Shown: piece after piece, positions 42,825 through 50,898 of the stretch
Layout: every line of letters starts with the position of its first letter
Position numbering within the stretch: the stretch's first letter is position 1
From: Pantoea cypripedii
GTDB taxonomy: Bacteria; Pseudomonadota; Gammaproteobacteria; Enterobacterales; Enterobacteriaceae
Direction of reading: 5' to 3'
Length of the DNA: 64,000 bases
Assembly (NCBI RefSeq): GCF_011395035.1
Contig: NZ_CP024768.1
Coordinates: forward strand, 3,323,865-3,387,864
The notes under the pieces: generated by a model
What the model was told of the DNA's origin: nothing
What the model saw: the letters and a program-made list of their open reading frames with translations, nothing else
Databases searched by the model: none
Program-made: the position numbers and the translations under genes

Positions 42825-44240
42825 TCAAGCCAAATTGACAACGGCGGACTCACGAGTCCCCTGCTGTGCCGAATGTTGAAACCAGGCCAGTTGCCCGTGC
42901 AAATTCACAACTTCGCCAATCACCAGCAAGGCTGGCGTCGGCGCGGTGGCGGCCAGCGCCTCCAGTTGGGCTAAGGTGCCAGTCAGCACCTGTTGATCCT
43001 GACGCGTGCCGCGGCCAATCACCGCAACAGGCGTCGCCGGATCGCGCCCGTGTTCGATCAGTCCGGCGGCAATCTCCGCCGCCTTCACCGTGCCCATATA
43101 AATCGCCAGCGTCTGACGCGCACGCGCCAGTGACGGCCAGTCAATACCGTTGCTGTCTGCCCGGCAGTGGCCGGTGATAAACAACACGCTTTGCGCATGG
43201 TCACGATGGGTTAAAGGAATACCGGCATAGGCGGTTGCACCCGCTGCCGCAGTGATGCCAGGCACCACCTGAAACGGGATACCGGCGGCTTTGGCGGCCT
43301 GCAACTCTTCGCCGCCACGGCCAAAAATAAAGGGATCGCCGCCTTTCAGCCGCACCACTCGTTTGCCTTCCAGCGCCAGTTTCACCAGCAGCTGATTGGT
43401 CTCTTCCTGTGACACGGAATGGGCACCGGCACGTTTGCCCACGCAGATACGATCGGCATCGCGTCGGACCAGTTCCAGCACCTCATCACTGACCAGATGG
43501 TCATACAGCACCACATCGGCCAGCTGCATCACCTGCAAGCCACGCAGCGTCAACAACCCGGCATCACCGGGACCGGCACCCACCAGGGTGATTTCGCCTG
43601 CGTTATCGCTGTCGTTTTCCAGCTCACGATCCAGGGTGCGACGCGCTTCATTAACGTTGCCAGCCGCCATCTGGCTGGCGAACAGGCCGTTGAAGGCGCG
43701 TTCCCAGAAACGACGACGTTCTGACATCTGTTGATAACGTTGTTTCACCTTCTCGCGCCACTGCCCGGCAACGGTCGCCATTTGTCCGAGGTTGGCAGGC
43801 AGCAGGGCTTCAATTTTTTCCCGTAGCAGGCGCGCCAGCACCGGTGCGGTTCCGCTGGAGGAAATCGCCACCACCAGCGGGGAGCGATCGACAATCGATG
43901 GGAAGATAAAGCTGCATTTCGGCTGGTCATCCACCACGTTCACCAGCTTGTGGCGCGCGTTGGCAGCGTCGAAAACCTGGCTGTTAAGCGCGTTGTTATC
44001 CGTGGCGGCGATCACGAGGAACACGCCTTCCAGCTGTTCCGCATCGAAGGTTTGTGCTATCCACTCAATGGCCGCAATCTCATGCAGCGCCTGTAGCTCA
44101 TGGCCCAGCTTGCGCGCTGTTACGCGCACGTGCGCACCGGCACGCCGCAGCAGTTCAATTTTGCGCGCAGCGATGTCGCCACCGCCGACAACCAGCACCG
44201 GACGGTTTTTGAGATCGGCAAAGAGGGGCAGATAATCCAC
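42825..44240 (-). CDS. cysG: Siroheme synthase CysG (trifunctional)
   Basis: Converts uroporphyrinogen III to siroheme, the prosthetic group of sulfite reductase, by methylation, oxidation and iron insertion. The 471-residue protein has an N-terminal NAD-binding dehydrogenase/ferrochelatase half (VLVVGGGDIAARK; phospho-serine segment SSSGTAPVLARLL) and a C-terminal uroporphyrinogen methyltransferase half (VGAGPGDAGLLTLRG, VVRLKGGDPFIFGRGGEE). The start is GTG 44240, after AAGG, giving (V/M)DYLPLFADL as in the family; the upstream open frame is rejected. Here it leads the cysDNC operon. Confidence 0.95.
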   Translation of the reverse strand: MDYLPLFADLKNRPVLVVGGGDIAARKIELLRRAGAHVRVTARKLGHELQALHEIAAIEWIAQTFDAEQLEGVFLVIAATDNNALNSQVFDAANARHKLVNVVDDQPKCSFIFPSIVDRSPLVVAISSSGTAPVLARLLREKIEALLPANLGQMATVAGQWREKVKQRYQQMSERRRFWERAFNGLFASQMAAGNVNEARRTLDRELENDSDNAGEITLVGAGPGDAGLLTLRGLQVMQLADVVLYDHLVSDEVLELVRRDADRICVGKRAGAHSVSQEETNQLLVKLALEGKRVVRLKGGDPFIFGRGGEELQAAKAAGIPFQVVPGITAAAGATAYAGIPLTHRDHAQSVLFITGHCRADSNGIDWPSLARARQTLAIYMGTVKAAEIAAGLIEHGRDPATPVAVIGRGTRQDQQVLTGTLAQLEALAATAPTPALLVIGEVVNLHGQLAWFQHSAQQGTRESAVVNLA

Positions 44241-44300
44241 GTTAACCTTGTTAGTTTTACAATAAGTTAACGCGACTATACGTCCCTGCCTTCTGGCAGA

Positions 44301-44345
44301 TGAAATTACGAATTGGAATGAGTAGTTACCGAATGGAATAACGAC
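44301..44345. promoter_or_regulatory. Candidate CysB-binding region before cysG
   Basis: The cysG-iap gap contains a direct repeat, GAATTGGAATGA... and GAATGGAATAA (about 44310-44341), about 21 bp apart. It lies 60-105 bp upstream of the cysG start, with a possible -10 (TATAGT on the minus strand near 44275-44280). Sulfate assimilation operons are activated by CysB from such positions, but CysB sites are poorly conserved, so this is a suggestion only. Confidence 0.3.
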
Positions 44346-44486
44346 CCGGGATTGCTGAGAACATTTTGTGCTTAGCAAATGATATTGCTGGTGTTTCGGA
44401 GCAAATCAAATTGTGTAATACCGGTCACAGTTTCATACTAAAGCAGAATTTTTTTCGCACGACGGGATGTCAGAAAAGGACACACT

Positions 44487-45506
44487 ATGTTTGCCACCCT
44501 CCGCCGCGTCCTGCTGGCAGCAGCGATAGCGGGCGGTTTTCCTCTCCTTGCTCAGGCTGCCGGAAACGTACCCGGGCAATTTGCCGAACAACAATTGCGC
44601 CATATCGCAACCTATTATCCGGGCCGCATGAGCGGCAGCCCGGCAGAGCTGATGGCTGCAGATTATCTGCGCCAGCAATTCACCGAGCTGGGTTATCAGA
44701 GCAATACCCGCCAGTTCAATACCGGCTATAACTGGCGCGAAAAACAAGGCCAGATGCGCTGGCATAAAGTGACCGCCACCTCAGTGATTGCCGCGCGCGC
44801 AGGTAGCGCACCGCAGGAGATTCTGATTGTGGCGCATCTCGACACCTGGACACCGCTCAACAGCCGTGAAACCGACAACAATATCGGTGGGCTGCGGTTG
44901 CAGGGCGTGGATGATAACGCTTCCGGCCTGGGCGTCATGCTGGAGTTAGCCCAGCAACTCAGTAAAACACCGTTACATTATGGCGTCCGCTTTGTGGCGT
45001 TGAGTGCCGGTGAAACCGGTCTGCATGGCATGGATGATTATCTGTCACGCATGAGCGCCAAAGAAAAGAAAGACACCCTGCTGGTGATCGATCTGAACAG
45101 TCTGATCGTCGGTGATCATCTTTACTTCAACAACGGCATGAATACGCCATCGGCGGTGCGTAAGCAAACCAGCGCCCGCGCCGTGCAGCTGGCGCACCGT
45201 TTCGGCATTTCTGCTGTCACCCATACGCTGACCGCCCGCGATTTTCCTGGCGAGAATCCTTTTGATAAGGCCGGTATGCCGCTGCTGGACGTCACCGCCA
45301 GCAACTGGGCACTGGGCAATAAAGATGGGCAACAGCAGCGCGCGCGCAGCCACCACTTTCCGGATGGCAGTGTGCGTCATCAGACCGAGCGCGATAATCT
45401 GGACTATCTCGACCACTGGCTGCCTGGCCGCATTACCCAACGCACCCATGAGAGCGTGAAAATCCTGTTGCCATTGCTTACCGAGCTGGCGAACCCGACA
45501 ACTTGA
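44487..45506 (+). CDS. iap: Periplasmic aminopeptidase Iap (M28 family)
   Basis: Exported zinc aminopeptidase; in E. coli Iap trims N-terminal arginine from alkaline phosphatase and so changes its isozyme pattern. The 339-residue protein has a signal peptide (about 1-24, ending LLAQA before AGN) and M28 metal and catalytic motifs HLDTW, QGVDDNASG and SAGETGLHG. Divergent from cysG and 9 bp before a small YciI-like gene, with which it may be co-transcribed. E. coli also has iap next to cysD. Confidence 0.9.
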   Translation: MFATLRRVLLAAAIAGGFPLLAQAAGNVPGQFAEQQLRHIATYYPGRMSGSPAELMAADYLRQQFTELGYQSNTRQFNTGYNWREKQGQMRWHKVTATSVIAARAGSAPQEILIVAHLDTWTPLNSRETDNNIGGLRLQGVDDNASGLGVMLELAQQLSKTPLHYGVRFVALSAGETGLHGMDDYLSRMSAKEKKDTLLVIDLNSLIVGDHLYFNNGMNTPSAVRKQTSARAVQLAHRFGISAVTHTLTARDFPGENPFDKAGMPLLDVTASNWALGNKDGQQQRARSHHFPDGSVRHQTERDNLDYLDHWLPGRITQRTHESVKILLPLLTELANPTT

Positions 45507-45515
45507 GGAACTGAT

Positions 45516-45800
45516 ATGTACGTGGTTTATCTGAACTATTTCCGTCCGGTGGAAGAAGTGGAAGTGCTGCTCGCGCCCCATATCGCATGGCTGGATCGCT
45601 ATTTCGCCAGCGGCGCGTTTATTGCGGCGGGACGTAAAGATCCGCGCACTGGCGGAATGGTGATGGTGAAAGAGATGCCACGGGATGAGCTGGACGCGAT
45701 TCTGGCGGAAGATCCCTTTGTGGCGGTGGCGCATTACGAAGTGACAAAGGTGAATGTGACGCGCGCCAGTGAAGCGTTTGCGGGATTAACGGGGATTTAA
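45516..45800 (+). CDS. YciI-like small protein
   Basis: Protein of 94 residues in the YciI/YCII-related family, a ferredoxin-like fold with the family's conserved histidine in LLAPHIAWLDRYFASG and the downstream AAGRKDPRTGG. Related stand-alone proteins include dechlorinase-like and GTP-binding members, but most have no known function. It begins 9 bp after iap (GAGGAAC site), so an operon is likely. A REPIN follows 4 bp after its stop. The start is the only good one. Confidence 0.8.
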   Translation: MYVVYLNYFRPVEEVEVLLAPHIAWLDRYFASGAFIAAGRKDPRTGGMVMVKEMPRDELDAILAEDPFVAVAHYEVTKVNVTRASEAFAGLTGI

Positions 45801-45803
45801 TTT

Positions 45804-45862
45804 CGTAGCGGCGCGATTTATCGCGCGTTTTTTAAACCCGCGCGATAAATCGCGCCGCTACG
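45804..45862. repeat. REPIN, GTAG-type REP pair, copy A
   Basis: Two 24-bp arms are perfect inverted repeats (45804-45827 and 45839-45862) around an 11-bp T-rich centre. Each arm begins on its outer side with GTAG and contains its own small hairpin GCGCGAT-NN-ATCGCGC. This is the structure of REP sequences mobilised by RAYT (TnpA-REP) transposases. The arm is identical to that of the copy at 50812. It lies between the convergent yciI-like gene and cysH and may also act as a terminator. Confidence 0.88.
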
Positions 45863-45872
45863 GATGCAAATA

Positions 45873-46607
45873 TTAACCTTCGTGCAGACCGCACTCACGC
45901 TTCAGACCGAAGAAACGCGTTTCTTCTTCTGCCATCCCCGGTTCCCATTTCTTCGTGGTATGGGTATCCCCCACTGACAGGTAACCCTCATCCCACAACG
46001 GATGATATTTCAGGCCATGCTGTTTCAGGTACTGATGCACCTGGCGGTTATCCCAGTCAATAATCGGCAGAACTTTAAAAACACCGCGCTGAATGGCCAG
46101 CACTGGCAGATGCGCCCGGCTGCCGGACTGATCGCGGCGCAGGCCGGCAAACCAGGTTTGCGCCCCCAGCGTTTCCAGCGCGCGGTTCATCGGTTCCACT
46201 TTATTGATCTGGTTATATTTCTCGATCCCTTCGACGCCCTGCTCCCAAAGTTTGCCGAAACGCGCTTCCTGCCAGGCGGGTGAGGCTTCAGCACGGAATA
46301 CCTGCAAATTCAGGCTGAGTTGCTCAGTCAGCTCATCGATAAAGCGATAGGTTTCCGGGAACAGATATCCGGTATCTGTCAGGATCACCGGAATATCCGG
46401 TTTCAGTCGGGTGACCATATGCAACAGCACCGCCGCCTGAATACCAAAGCTGGACGAGAGCACAAACGCACCAGGTAGTTGCTCCAGCGCCCAGTTCAGA
46501 CGCTCTTCAGCCGATTGTTTTTCCAACCGGGCGTTGGTTTCCGCCAGCGCCATCACACGATCAATTTTCGCTAAATCATTCAGTGCGGTGAGATCGAGTA
46601 CCGTCAT
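45873..46607 (-). CDS. cysH: Phosphoadenylylsulfate reductase CysH
   Basis: Reduces PAPS to sulfite with thioredoxin or glutaredoxin. The 244-residue protein has the PAPS-binding SSFGIQAAVLLHM (PP-loop type), TDTGYLFPETY, GLRRDQSGSRA and the catalytic cysteine in the C-terminal KRECGLHEG. It lacks the extra Cys pairs of iron-sulfur APS reductases, so PAPS is the likely substrate. ATG 46607 overlaps the cysI stop (ATGA); upstream codons are not used. Confidence 0.97.
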   Translation of the reverse strand: MTVLDLTALNDLAKIDRVMALAETNARLEKQSAEERLNWALEQLPGAFVLSSSFGIQAAVLLHMVTRLKPDIPVILTDTGYLFPETYRFIDELTEQLSLNLQVFRAEASPAWQEARFGKLWEQGVEGIEKYNQINKVEPMNRALETLGAQTWFAGLRRDQSGSRAHLPVLAIQRGVFKVLPIIDWDNRQVHQYLKQHGLKYHPLWDEGYLSVGDTHTTKKWEPGMAEEETRFFGLKRECGLHEG

Positions 46608-48328
46608 ACTGCCTCCGGGTCCCAAAAATCACGGGCAGGATCAACTACTGGCTTCACGATGCCCGCGCGAATCACGAAGTCGCCAAAACCTTCTTCACCC
46701 TTGCGTTCTTTGGCCCAGCGTCCCACCAGCTCATCAATGCTGGCCAGGATTTCGCCTTCCGTGATGTTTTCAAGATACATGCGCGGAATACGGGTACCGA
46801 TGCGGTTGCCGCCAATATGCAGGTTGTAACGACCTGGCGCTTTGCCCACTAGACCGATTTCCGCCAGCATGGCACGGCCACAACCGTTAGGACAACCGGT
46901 AACGCGTAGCACTATGTGCTCCTCACCGACGCCATGACCATGCATGATCTCCTCCACTTTGGTCACGAACGACGGCAGGAAGCGTTCGGCTTCAGCCATC
47001 GCCAGCGGGCAAGTCGGGAAAGACACACAGGCCATCGAGTTTTCACGCTGCGGCGTCACCTGCTCCATCAAACCGTGTTCACGGGCGATGGCTTCGATCT
47101 GCGCTTTTTGCTTCTCCGGCACACCCGCAACAATCAGGTTCTGATTAGCGGTAAGACGGAAATCACCCTGATGCACTTTGGCGATTTCAGCGATCCCCCG
47201 CTTCAATGGACGGCCCGGATAATCCAGCAGACGGCCGTTTTCGATAAACAGCGTCAGATGCCATTTCTTATCGACACCTTTGATCCAGCCAATACGATCG
47301 CCACGGGTGGTGAATTCATAGGGACGCGTCGGACCGAAGGTAAGTCCGGCACGTTTTTCCACTTCCGCTTTAAAGGTTTCCACGCCCACGCGTTCCAGCG
47401 TGTATTTGGTTTTGGCGTTTTTACGATCGGTACGGTTGCCCCAGTCGCGCTGCGTGGTCACCACGGCTGCGGCGACATCCAGGATCTTCTCTACTGGCAG
47501 GAAGCCGAACTCGCTGGCGGTACGCGCGTAGGTCGCTTTGTTACCGTGATCGATCGACAATCCACCGCCCACCAGCAGGTTAAAGCCCACCAGTTTGCCT
47601 TTCTCCGCAATGGCGATGAAGTTGAGGTCGTTGGCGTGCAGATCCACATCGTTATGCGGCGGGATCACTACCGTGGTTTTAAACTTACGCGGCAGGTAGG
47701 TCTCACCGAGGATCGGCTCCTCATCGGTGGTTGCCACTTTTTCCTGATCCCACCAGATCTCCGCATAGGCACGGGTTTTCGGCAGCAGGTGCTCCGACAA
47801 CTTTTTCGCCCATTCGTAGGCTTCCTGATGCAGCTCAGATTCCACCGGGTTCGAGGTGCACAACACGTTACGGTTGACGTCGTTGGCGGTTGCCAGCGCA
47901 TCAAGACCGACTTCATGCAGCATCTGGTGGGTCGGCTTGACGTTCTTCTTCAGAATGCCGTGAAACTGGAAGGTCTGGCGGTTGGTCAGACGGATACTGC
48001 CGTAAATGGTTTTGTCGGTGGCGAATTTATCAATCGCCAGCCACTGAGTCGGCGTGATGATACCGCCTGGCAGACGGCAGCGCAGCATCATGGCATGACG
48101 CGGTTCGAGTTTCTGCGCCGCACGCTCGGCACGGATGTCGCGGTCATCCTGCTGGTACATACCGTGGAAACGGATCAGCAGGAAGTTATCGCCGTTGAAG
48201 CCGCCGGTCAGACCATCATCAAGATCTTCAAGGATGGTGCCACGCAGATAATTGCTTTGCTTTTTCAGACGCTCGGCGTCAACAAGTTTGCCTTCAACGA
48301 CCAGCGGTCCAGGGTGTTTTTCACTCAT
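46604..48328 (-). CDS. cysI: Sulfite reductase hemoprotein subunit CysI
   Basis: Siroheme and 4Fe-4S subunit that carries out six-electron reduction of sulfite to sulfide, fed by CysJ. The 574-residue protein has two ferredoxin-like/nitrite-sulfite reductase halves. The cluster and siroheme cysteines are in CVSFPTCPLAMAEAE and VTGCPNGCGRAM. Overlaps by 1 nt with cysJ and 4 nt with cysH mark a tight cysJIH operon. A 471-codon open frame on the opposite strand is a coding shadow. Confidence 0.98.
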   Translation of the reverse strand: MSEKHPGPLVVEGKLVDAERLKKQSNYLRGTILEDLDDGLTGGFNGDNFLLIRFHGMYQQDDRDIRAERAAQKLEPRHAMMLRCRLPGGIITPTQWLAIDKFATDKTIYGSIRLTNRQTFQFHGILKKNVKPTHQMLHEVGLDALATANDVNRNVLCTSNPVESELHQEAYEWAKKLSEHLLPKTRAYAEIWWDQEKVATTDEEPILGETYLPRKFKTTVVIPPHNDVDLHANDLNFIAIAEKGKLVGFNLLVGGGLSIDHGNKATYARTASEFGFLPVEKILDVAAAVVTTQRDWGNRTDRKNAKTKYTLERVGVETFKAEVEKRAGLTFGPTRPYEFTTRGDRIGWIKGVDKKWHLTLFIENGRLLDYPGRPLKRGIAEIAKVHQGDFRLTANQNLIVAGVPEKQKAQIEAIAREHGLMEQVTPQRENSMACVSFPTCPLAMAEAERFLPSFVTKVEEIMHGHGVGEEHIVLRVTGCPNGCGRAMLAEIGLVGKAPGRYNLHIGGNRIGTRIPRMYLENITEGEILASIDELVGRWAKERKGEEGFGDFVIRAGIVKPVVDPARDFWDPEAV

Positions 48329-50133
48329 TAGTAAACGTCTCGCTGATAACGGCGCTCAATGCGCAGCTCACTTAAAAACTCGTCAGCCGTTTCACGATCC
48401 ATTCCACCGTGCTCGGCCACCACATCCAGTAATGCCTGCTCAACGTCTTTCGCCATGCGATTAGCGTCGCCACAGACGTAAAGGTGCGCGCCTTCTTCAA
48501 TCCAGCGCCACACTTCCGCGCCTTTCGCACGGATTTTATCTTGTACGTAAATCTTCTCTGCCTGGTCGCGTGACCATGCCAGATCGATATGGGTCAGCAG
48601 ACCGTCTTTGACATATTTCTGCCACTCAACCTGATACAGGAAATCGTCGGTAAAGTGCGGGTTGCCAAAGAACAGCCAGTTTTTGCCACTGGCACCGTCG
48701 TTATCACGCTGCTGCATAAACGCACGGAACGGCGCAATGCCCGTGCCGGGTCCGATCATGATCACCGGGGTTTCCGGGTTGGCAGGCAAACGGAAGTTGT
48801 CGTTATGTTCGATAAACACGCGAATGTCGCTGTCTTCTTCCAGACGATCGGCCAGCCAGGTCGAGGCACCACCGCCACGTACCCGTCCATCGATGTCGTA
48901 GCGCACCGCACCGACGGTGATGTGCACTTCGGTTTCGTTCTCAGCCTGTGAGGAAGCGATGGAATACAGACGCGGTGTCAGCGGACGCAGCAGCCCGGTT
49001 AACTGTTCAGCGTTCAGTTCGGTGGGAGCCTGACGCACCATATCGACAATCGGCAGGCTCTGCGCGTAATGCTGTAATTTTGGCTTATCACCCACCAATG
49101 CCAGCAGCGCATCGTTACGTGCCAGCGCAGCGTATTGTTCAACGATCTGCGGCGTGTTTACCGTCAGCTCGAAATGACGTTGCAGGGCGTCAGACAGCGC
49201 CAGCGTTTCACCGTGGAGAGTGACCGGCTCGTCACCCTTCAGCCATAGCAGTTCCAGCAGTTCTGTTACCAGCGCCGGATCGTTTTGATACCAGACACCG
49301 AGGGCATCGCCCGGCTGGTAACGCAGACCAGAGTCACCGAGGTCAATTTCGATATGACGCACGTCTTTATCAGAATCACGCCCGGTGATTTTCTGATTCA
49401 GGGCAAAGCTGGCTGTCAGCGGCGCTTCTTTGGTGTAGGGGCTGGTATGAACTTCGTTCAGGCTACCCGCTGCGGTGATGGCTGCGATGGCCGGTGCTTC
49501 TGTTGGCACCCGCGCTTTCAGGATATCGGTGATTTGCTGACGCCAGGCACTGGCCTGTGCTGCATAATCCACATCCGCATCAACGCGATCCAGCAGACGC
49601 TCTGCACCCAGCTCAGCCAGGCGGCTGTCGAAGTCCTTACCGGCTTTGCTAAAGAATTCGTAGGAGGTATCGCCAAGACCAAATACGGCAAAGGCGGTGC
49701 TATTCAGCGTCGGCGCTTTTTTCGACATCAGGAATTTATGCAGCGCCACCGCTTCTTCCGGCGGCTCACCTTCGCCCTGGGTGGAAGTCACCACCACAAT
49801 CAGCTTTTCCTGACCAATTTGTTTGAATTTGTAGTCACCGGCGTTGACCAGATTAACGCTCAGTTTGGCGGCCAGCAGGTCATCACGCAGTTGTTCCGCC
49901 AGTCGACGCGCATTGCCGGTTTGCGATGCGGAGATCAACAGGATGGTCGGCACTTCGGCCTGTACCGGCGCAGGAGCAGCCACTGCCCCCGGCGTCTGGT
50001 TGACCATGCCCCAGAAATAACCCGAAAGCCATGCCATTTGGGTGGTAGAGAAATCGGTAGTCGCCGCCTGTAAGCGCGCGAGTTGCTCCGGTGTTAGCGG
50101 CAGCAATGAACCTGGGGGTGCCTGAGTCGTCAT
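48328..50133 (-). CDS. cysJ: Sulfite reductase flavoprotein subunit CysJ
   Basis: NADPH-dependent diflavin reductase that passes electrons to CysI. The 601-residue protein has a flavodoxin FMN domain (about 65-205, SASQTGNARRLAEQL), a FAD-binding domain with RLYSIASSQ, and an NADPH-binding domain with GPGTGIAPFRAFMQQR, ending in a C-terminal RDVY. First gene of cysJIH; its upstream region probably holds CysB-controlled signals. Confidence 0.97.
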   Translation of the reverse strand: MTTQAPPGSLLPLTPEQLARLQAATTDFSTTQMAWLSGYFWGMVNQTPGAVAAPAPVQAEVPTILLISASQTGNARRLAEQLRDDLLAAKLSVNLVNAGDYKFKQIGQEKLIVVVTSTQGEGEPPEEAVALHKFLMSKKAPTLNSTAFAVFGLGDTSYEFFSKAGKDFDSRLAELGAERLLDRVDADVDYAAQASAWRQQITDILKARVPTEAPAIAAITAAGSLNEVHTSPYTKEAPLTASFALNQKITGRDSDKDVRHIEIDLGDSGLRYQPGDALGVWYQNDPALVTELLELLWLKGDEPVTLHGETLALSDALQRHFELTVNTPQIVEQYAALARNDALLALVGDKPKLQHYAQSLPIVDMVRQAPTELNAEQLTGLLRPLTPRLYSIASSQAENETEVHITVGAVRYDIDGRVRGGGASTWLADRLEEDSDIRVFIEHNDNFRLPANPETPVIMIGPGTGIAPFRAFMQQRDNDGASGKNWLFFGNPHFTDDFLYQVEWQKYVKDGLLTHIDLAWSRDQAEKIYVQDKIRAKGAEVWRWIEEGAHLYVCGDANRMAKDVEQALLDVVAEHGGMDRETADEFLSELRIERRYQRDVY

Positions 50134-50428
50134 CGCGTTAAAAATTCCAGTATCAGAAGTCCGGACCGTAAAGGGGTGGAAGAGTGAGTAGGTTACCGGC
50201 CCGTATATTAACGATTAAATAAACCTTCGACATAATAAATAACCAAAACGACTAAGTGGTTTTTCGGGTAATGCTAACCAGCAAAAGTGGTAAATAAAGC
50301 CATGAATATTCAATTAGTTAATTTTCAGGTTGATTGGGCTGAGTGCGTAAAATGCCCTGTTCATCGGTAACGGATGCTAAAAATCTGCATTTCAGGTAGA
50401 CTTCAGCGGTTTTTATGTTGAGGCCATT
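50134..50428. promoter_or_regulatory. cysJ-queD divergent control region
   Basis: This 295-bp AT-rich gap serves cysJIH (minus) and queD (plus). On the minus strand TAATAT (50205-50210) is a plausible -10 about 70 bp before cysJ, with no good -35, as expected for a CysB-activated promoter. The AT-rich stretch 50211-50260 is the likely CysB area. Nothing like a preQ1 riboswitch aptamer was seen before queD. Assignments rest on position. Confidence 0.35.
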
Positions 50429-50788
50429 ATGTCTACCACGTTGTTTAAAGAGTTCCAGTTTGAAGCGGCGCACCGCTTACCTCACGTGCCTGAAGGGCAC
50501 AAATGCGGTCGTCTGCACGGCCATTCCTTTCTGGTGCGGCTGGAAATTACCGGTGAAGTGGATGCTTATACCGGTTGGGTTATGGATTTTGCAGAACTGA
50601 AAGCGGCGTTTGCGCCAATTTATGACCGCCTCGATCATCATTATCTGAATGATATTCCGGGTCTTGAGAATCCCACCAGCGAAGTGCTGGCAAAATGGAT
50701 TTGGGACGAGATGAAACCGATCCTGCCAGAACTCAGTGCCGTGATGATCAAAGAAACCTGCACCGCAGGCTGCGTCTACCGCGGCTAA
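50429..50788 (+). CDS. queD: 6-carboxytetrahydropterin synthase QueD
   Basis: Makes 6-carboxy-5,6,7,8-tetrahydropterin from dihydroneopterin triphosphate, an early step to 7-deazaguanine and queuosine in tRNA. The 119-residue protein keeps the zinc histidines His15 (AAHRL), His30 and His32 (LHGHSF) and the catalytic Cys26 (GHKCGRLH). GAGG precedes the ATG. It converges with queE, the next enzyme in the same pathway, across a REP pair. Confidence 0.96.
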   Translation: MSTTLFKEFQFEAAHRLPHVPEGHKCGRLHGHSFLVRLEITGEVDAYTGWVMDFAELKAAFAPIYDRLDHHYLNDIPGLENPTSEVLAKWIWDEMKPILPELSAVMIKETCTAGCVYRG

Positions 50789-50811
50789 CCATAAGGTATA
50801 AGCACACACAT

Positions 50812-50882
50812 CCGTAGCGGCGCGATTTATCGCGCGTTTTTTTGCGGATGTGCTCGCTGCGCGATAAATCGCGCCGCTACGG
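50812..50882. repeat. REPIN, GTAG-type REP pair, copy B
   Basis: Two arms (50812-50835 and 50859-50882) form 24-bp perfect inverted repeats with GTAG on the outer edges and the inner hairpin GCGCGAT-NN-ATCGCGC. The arm sequence is the same as in copy A at 45804; the 23-bp centre differs. It lies between the convergent queD and queE. Confidence 0.88.
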
Positions 50883-50898
50883 GTTTGTGCAGGGAAAA

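Noticed and set aside
46916..48331. A 471-codon open frame antisense to cysI, with similarly long antisense frames over relA (56980-58026) and barA (60077-61069).
   Set aside because: They mirror strongly conserved genes, have no ribosome sites or family motifs, and arise from codon bias in GC-rich coding DNA.
39864..50133. The cys region considered as a horizontally acquired island.
   Set aside because: Composition, tight overlaps and E. coli-like proteins are the same as in neighbouring core genes, and no integrase, tRNA junction or direct repeat bounds it.
50289..50428. Possible preQ1 riboswitch upstream of queD.
   Set aside because: No short C-rich H-type pseudoknot motif was found, and enterobacterial queD is not normally under such control.
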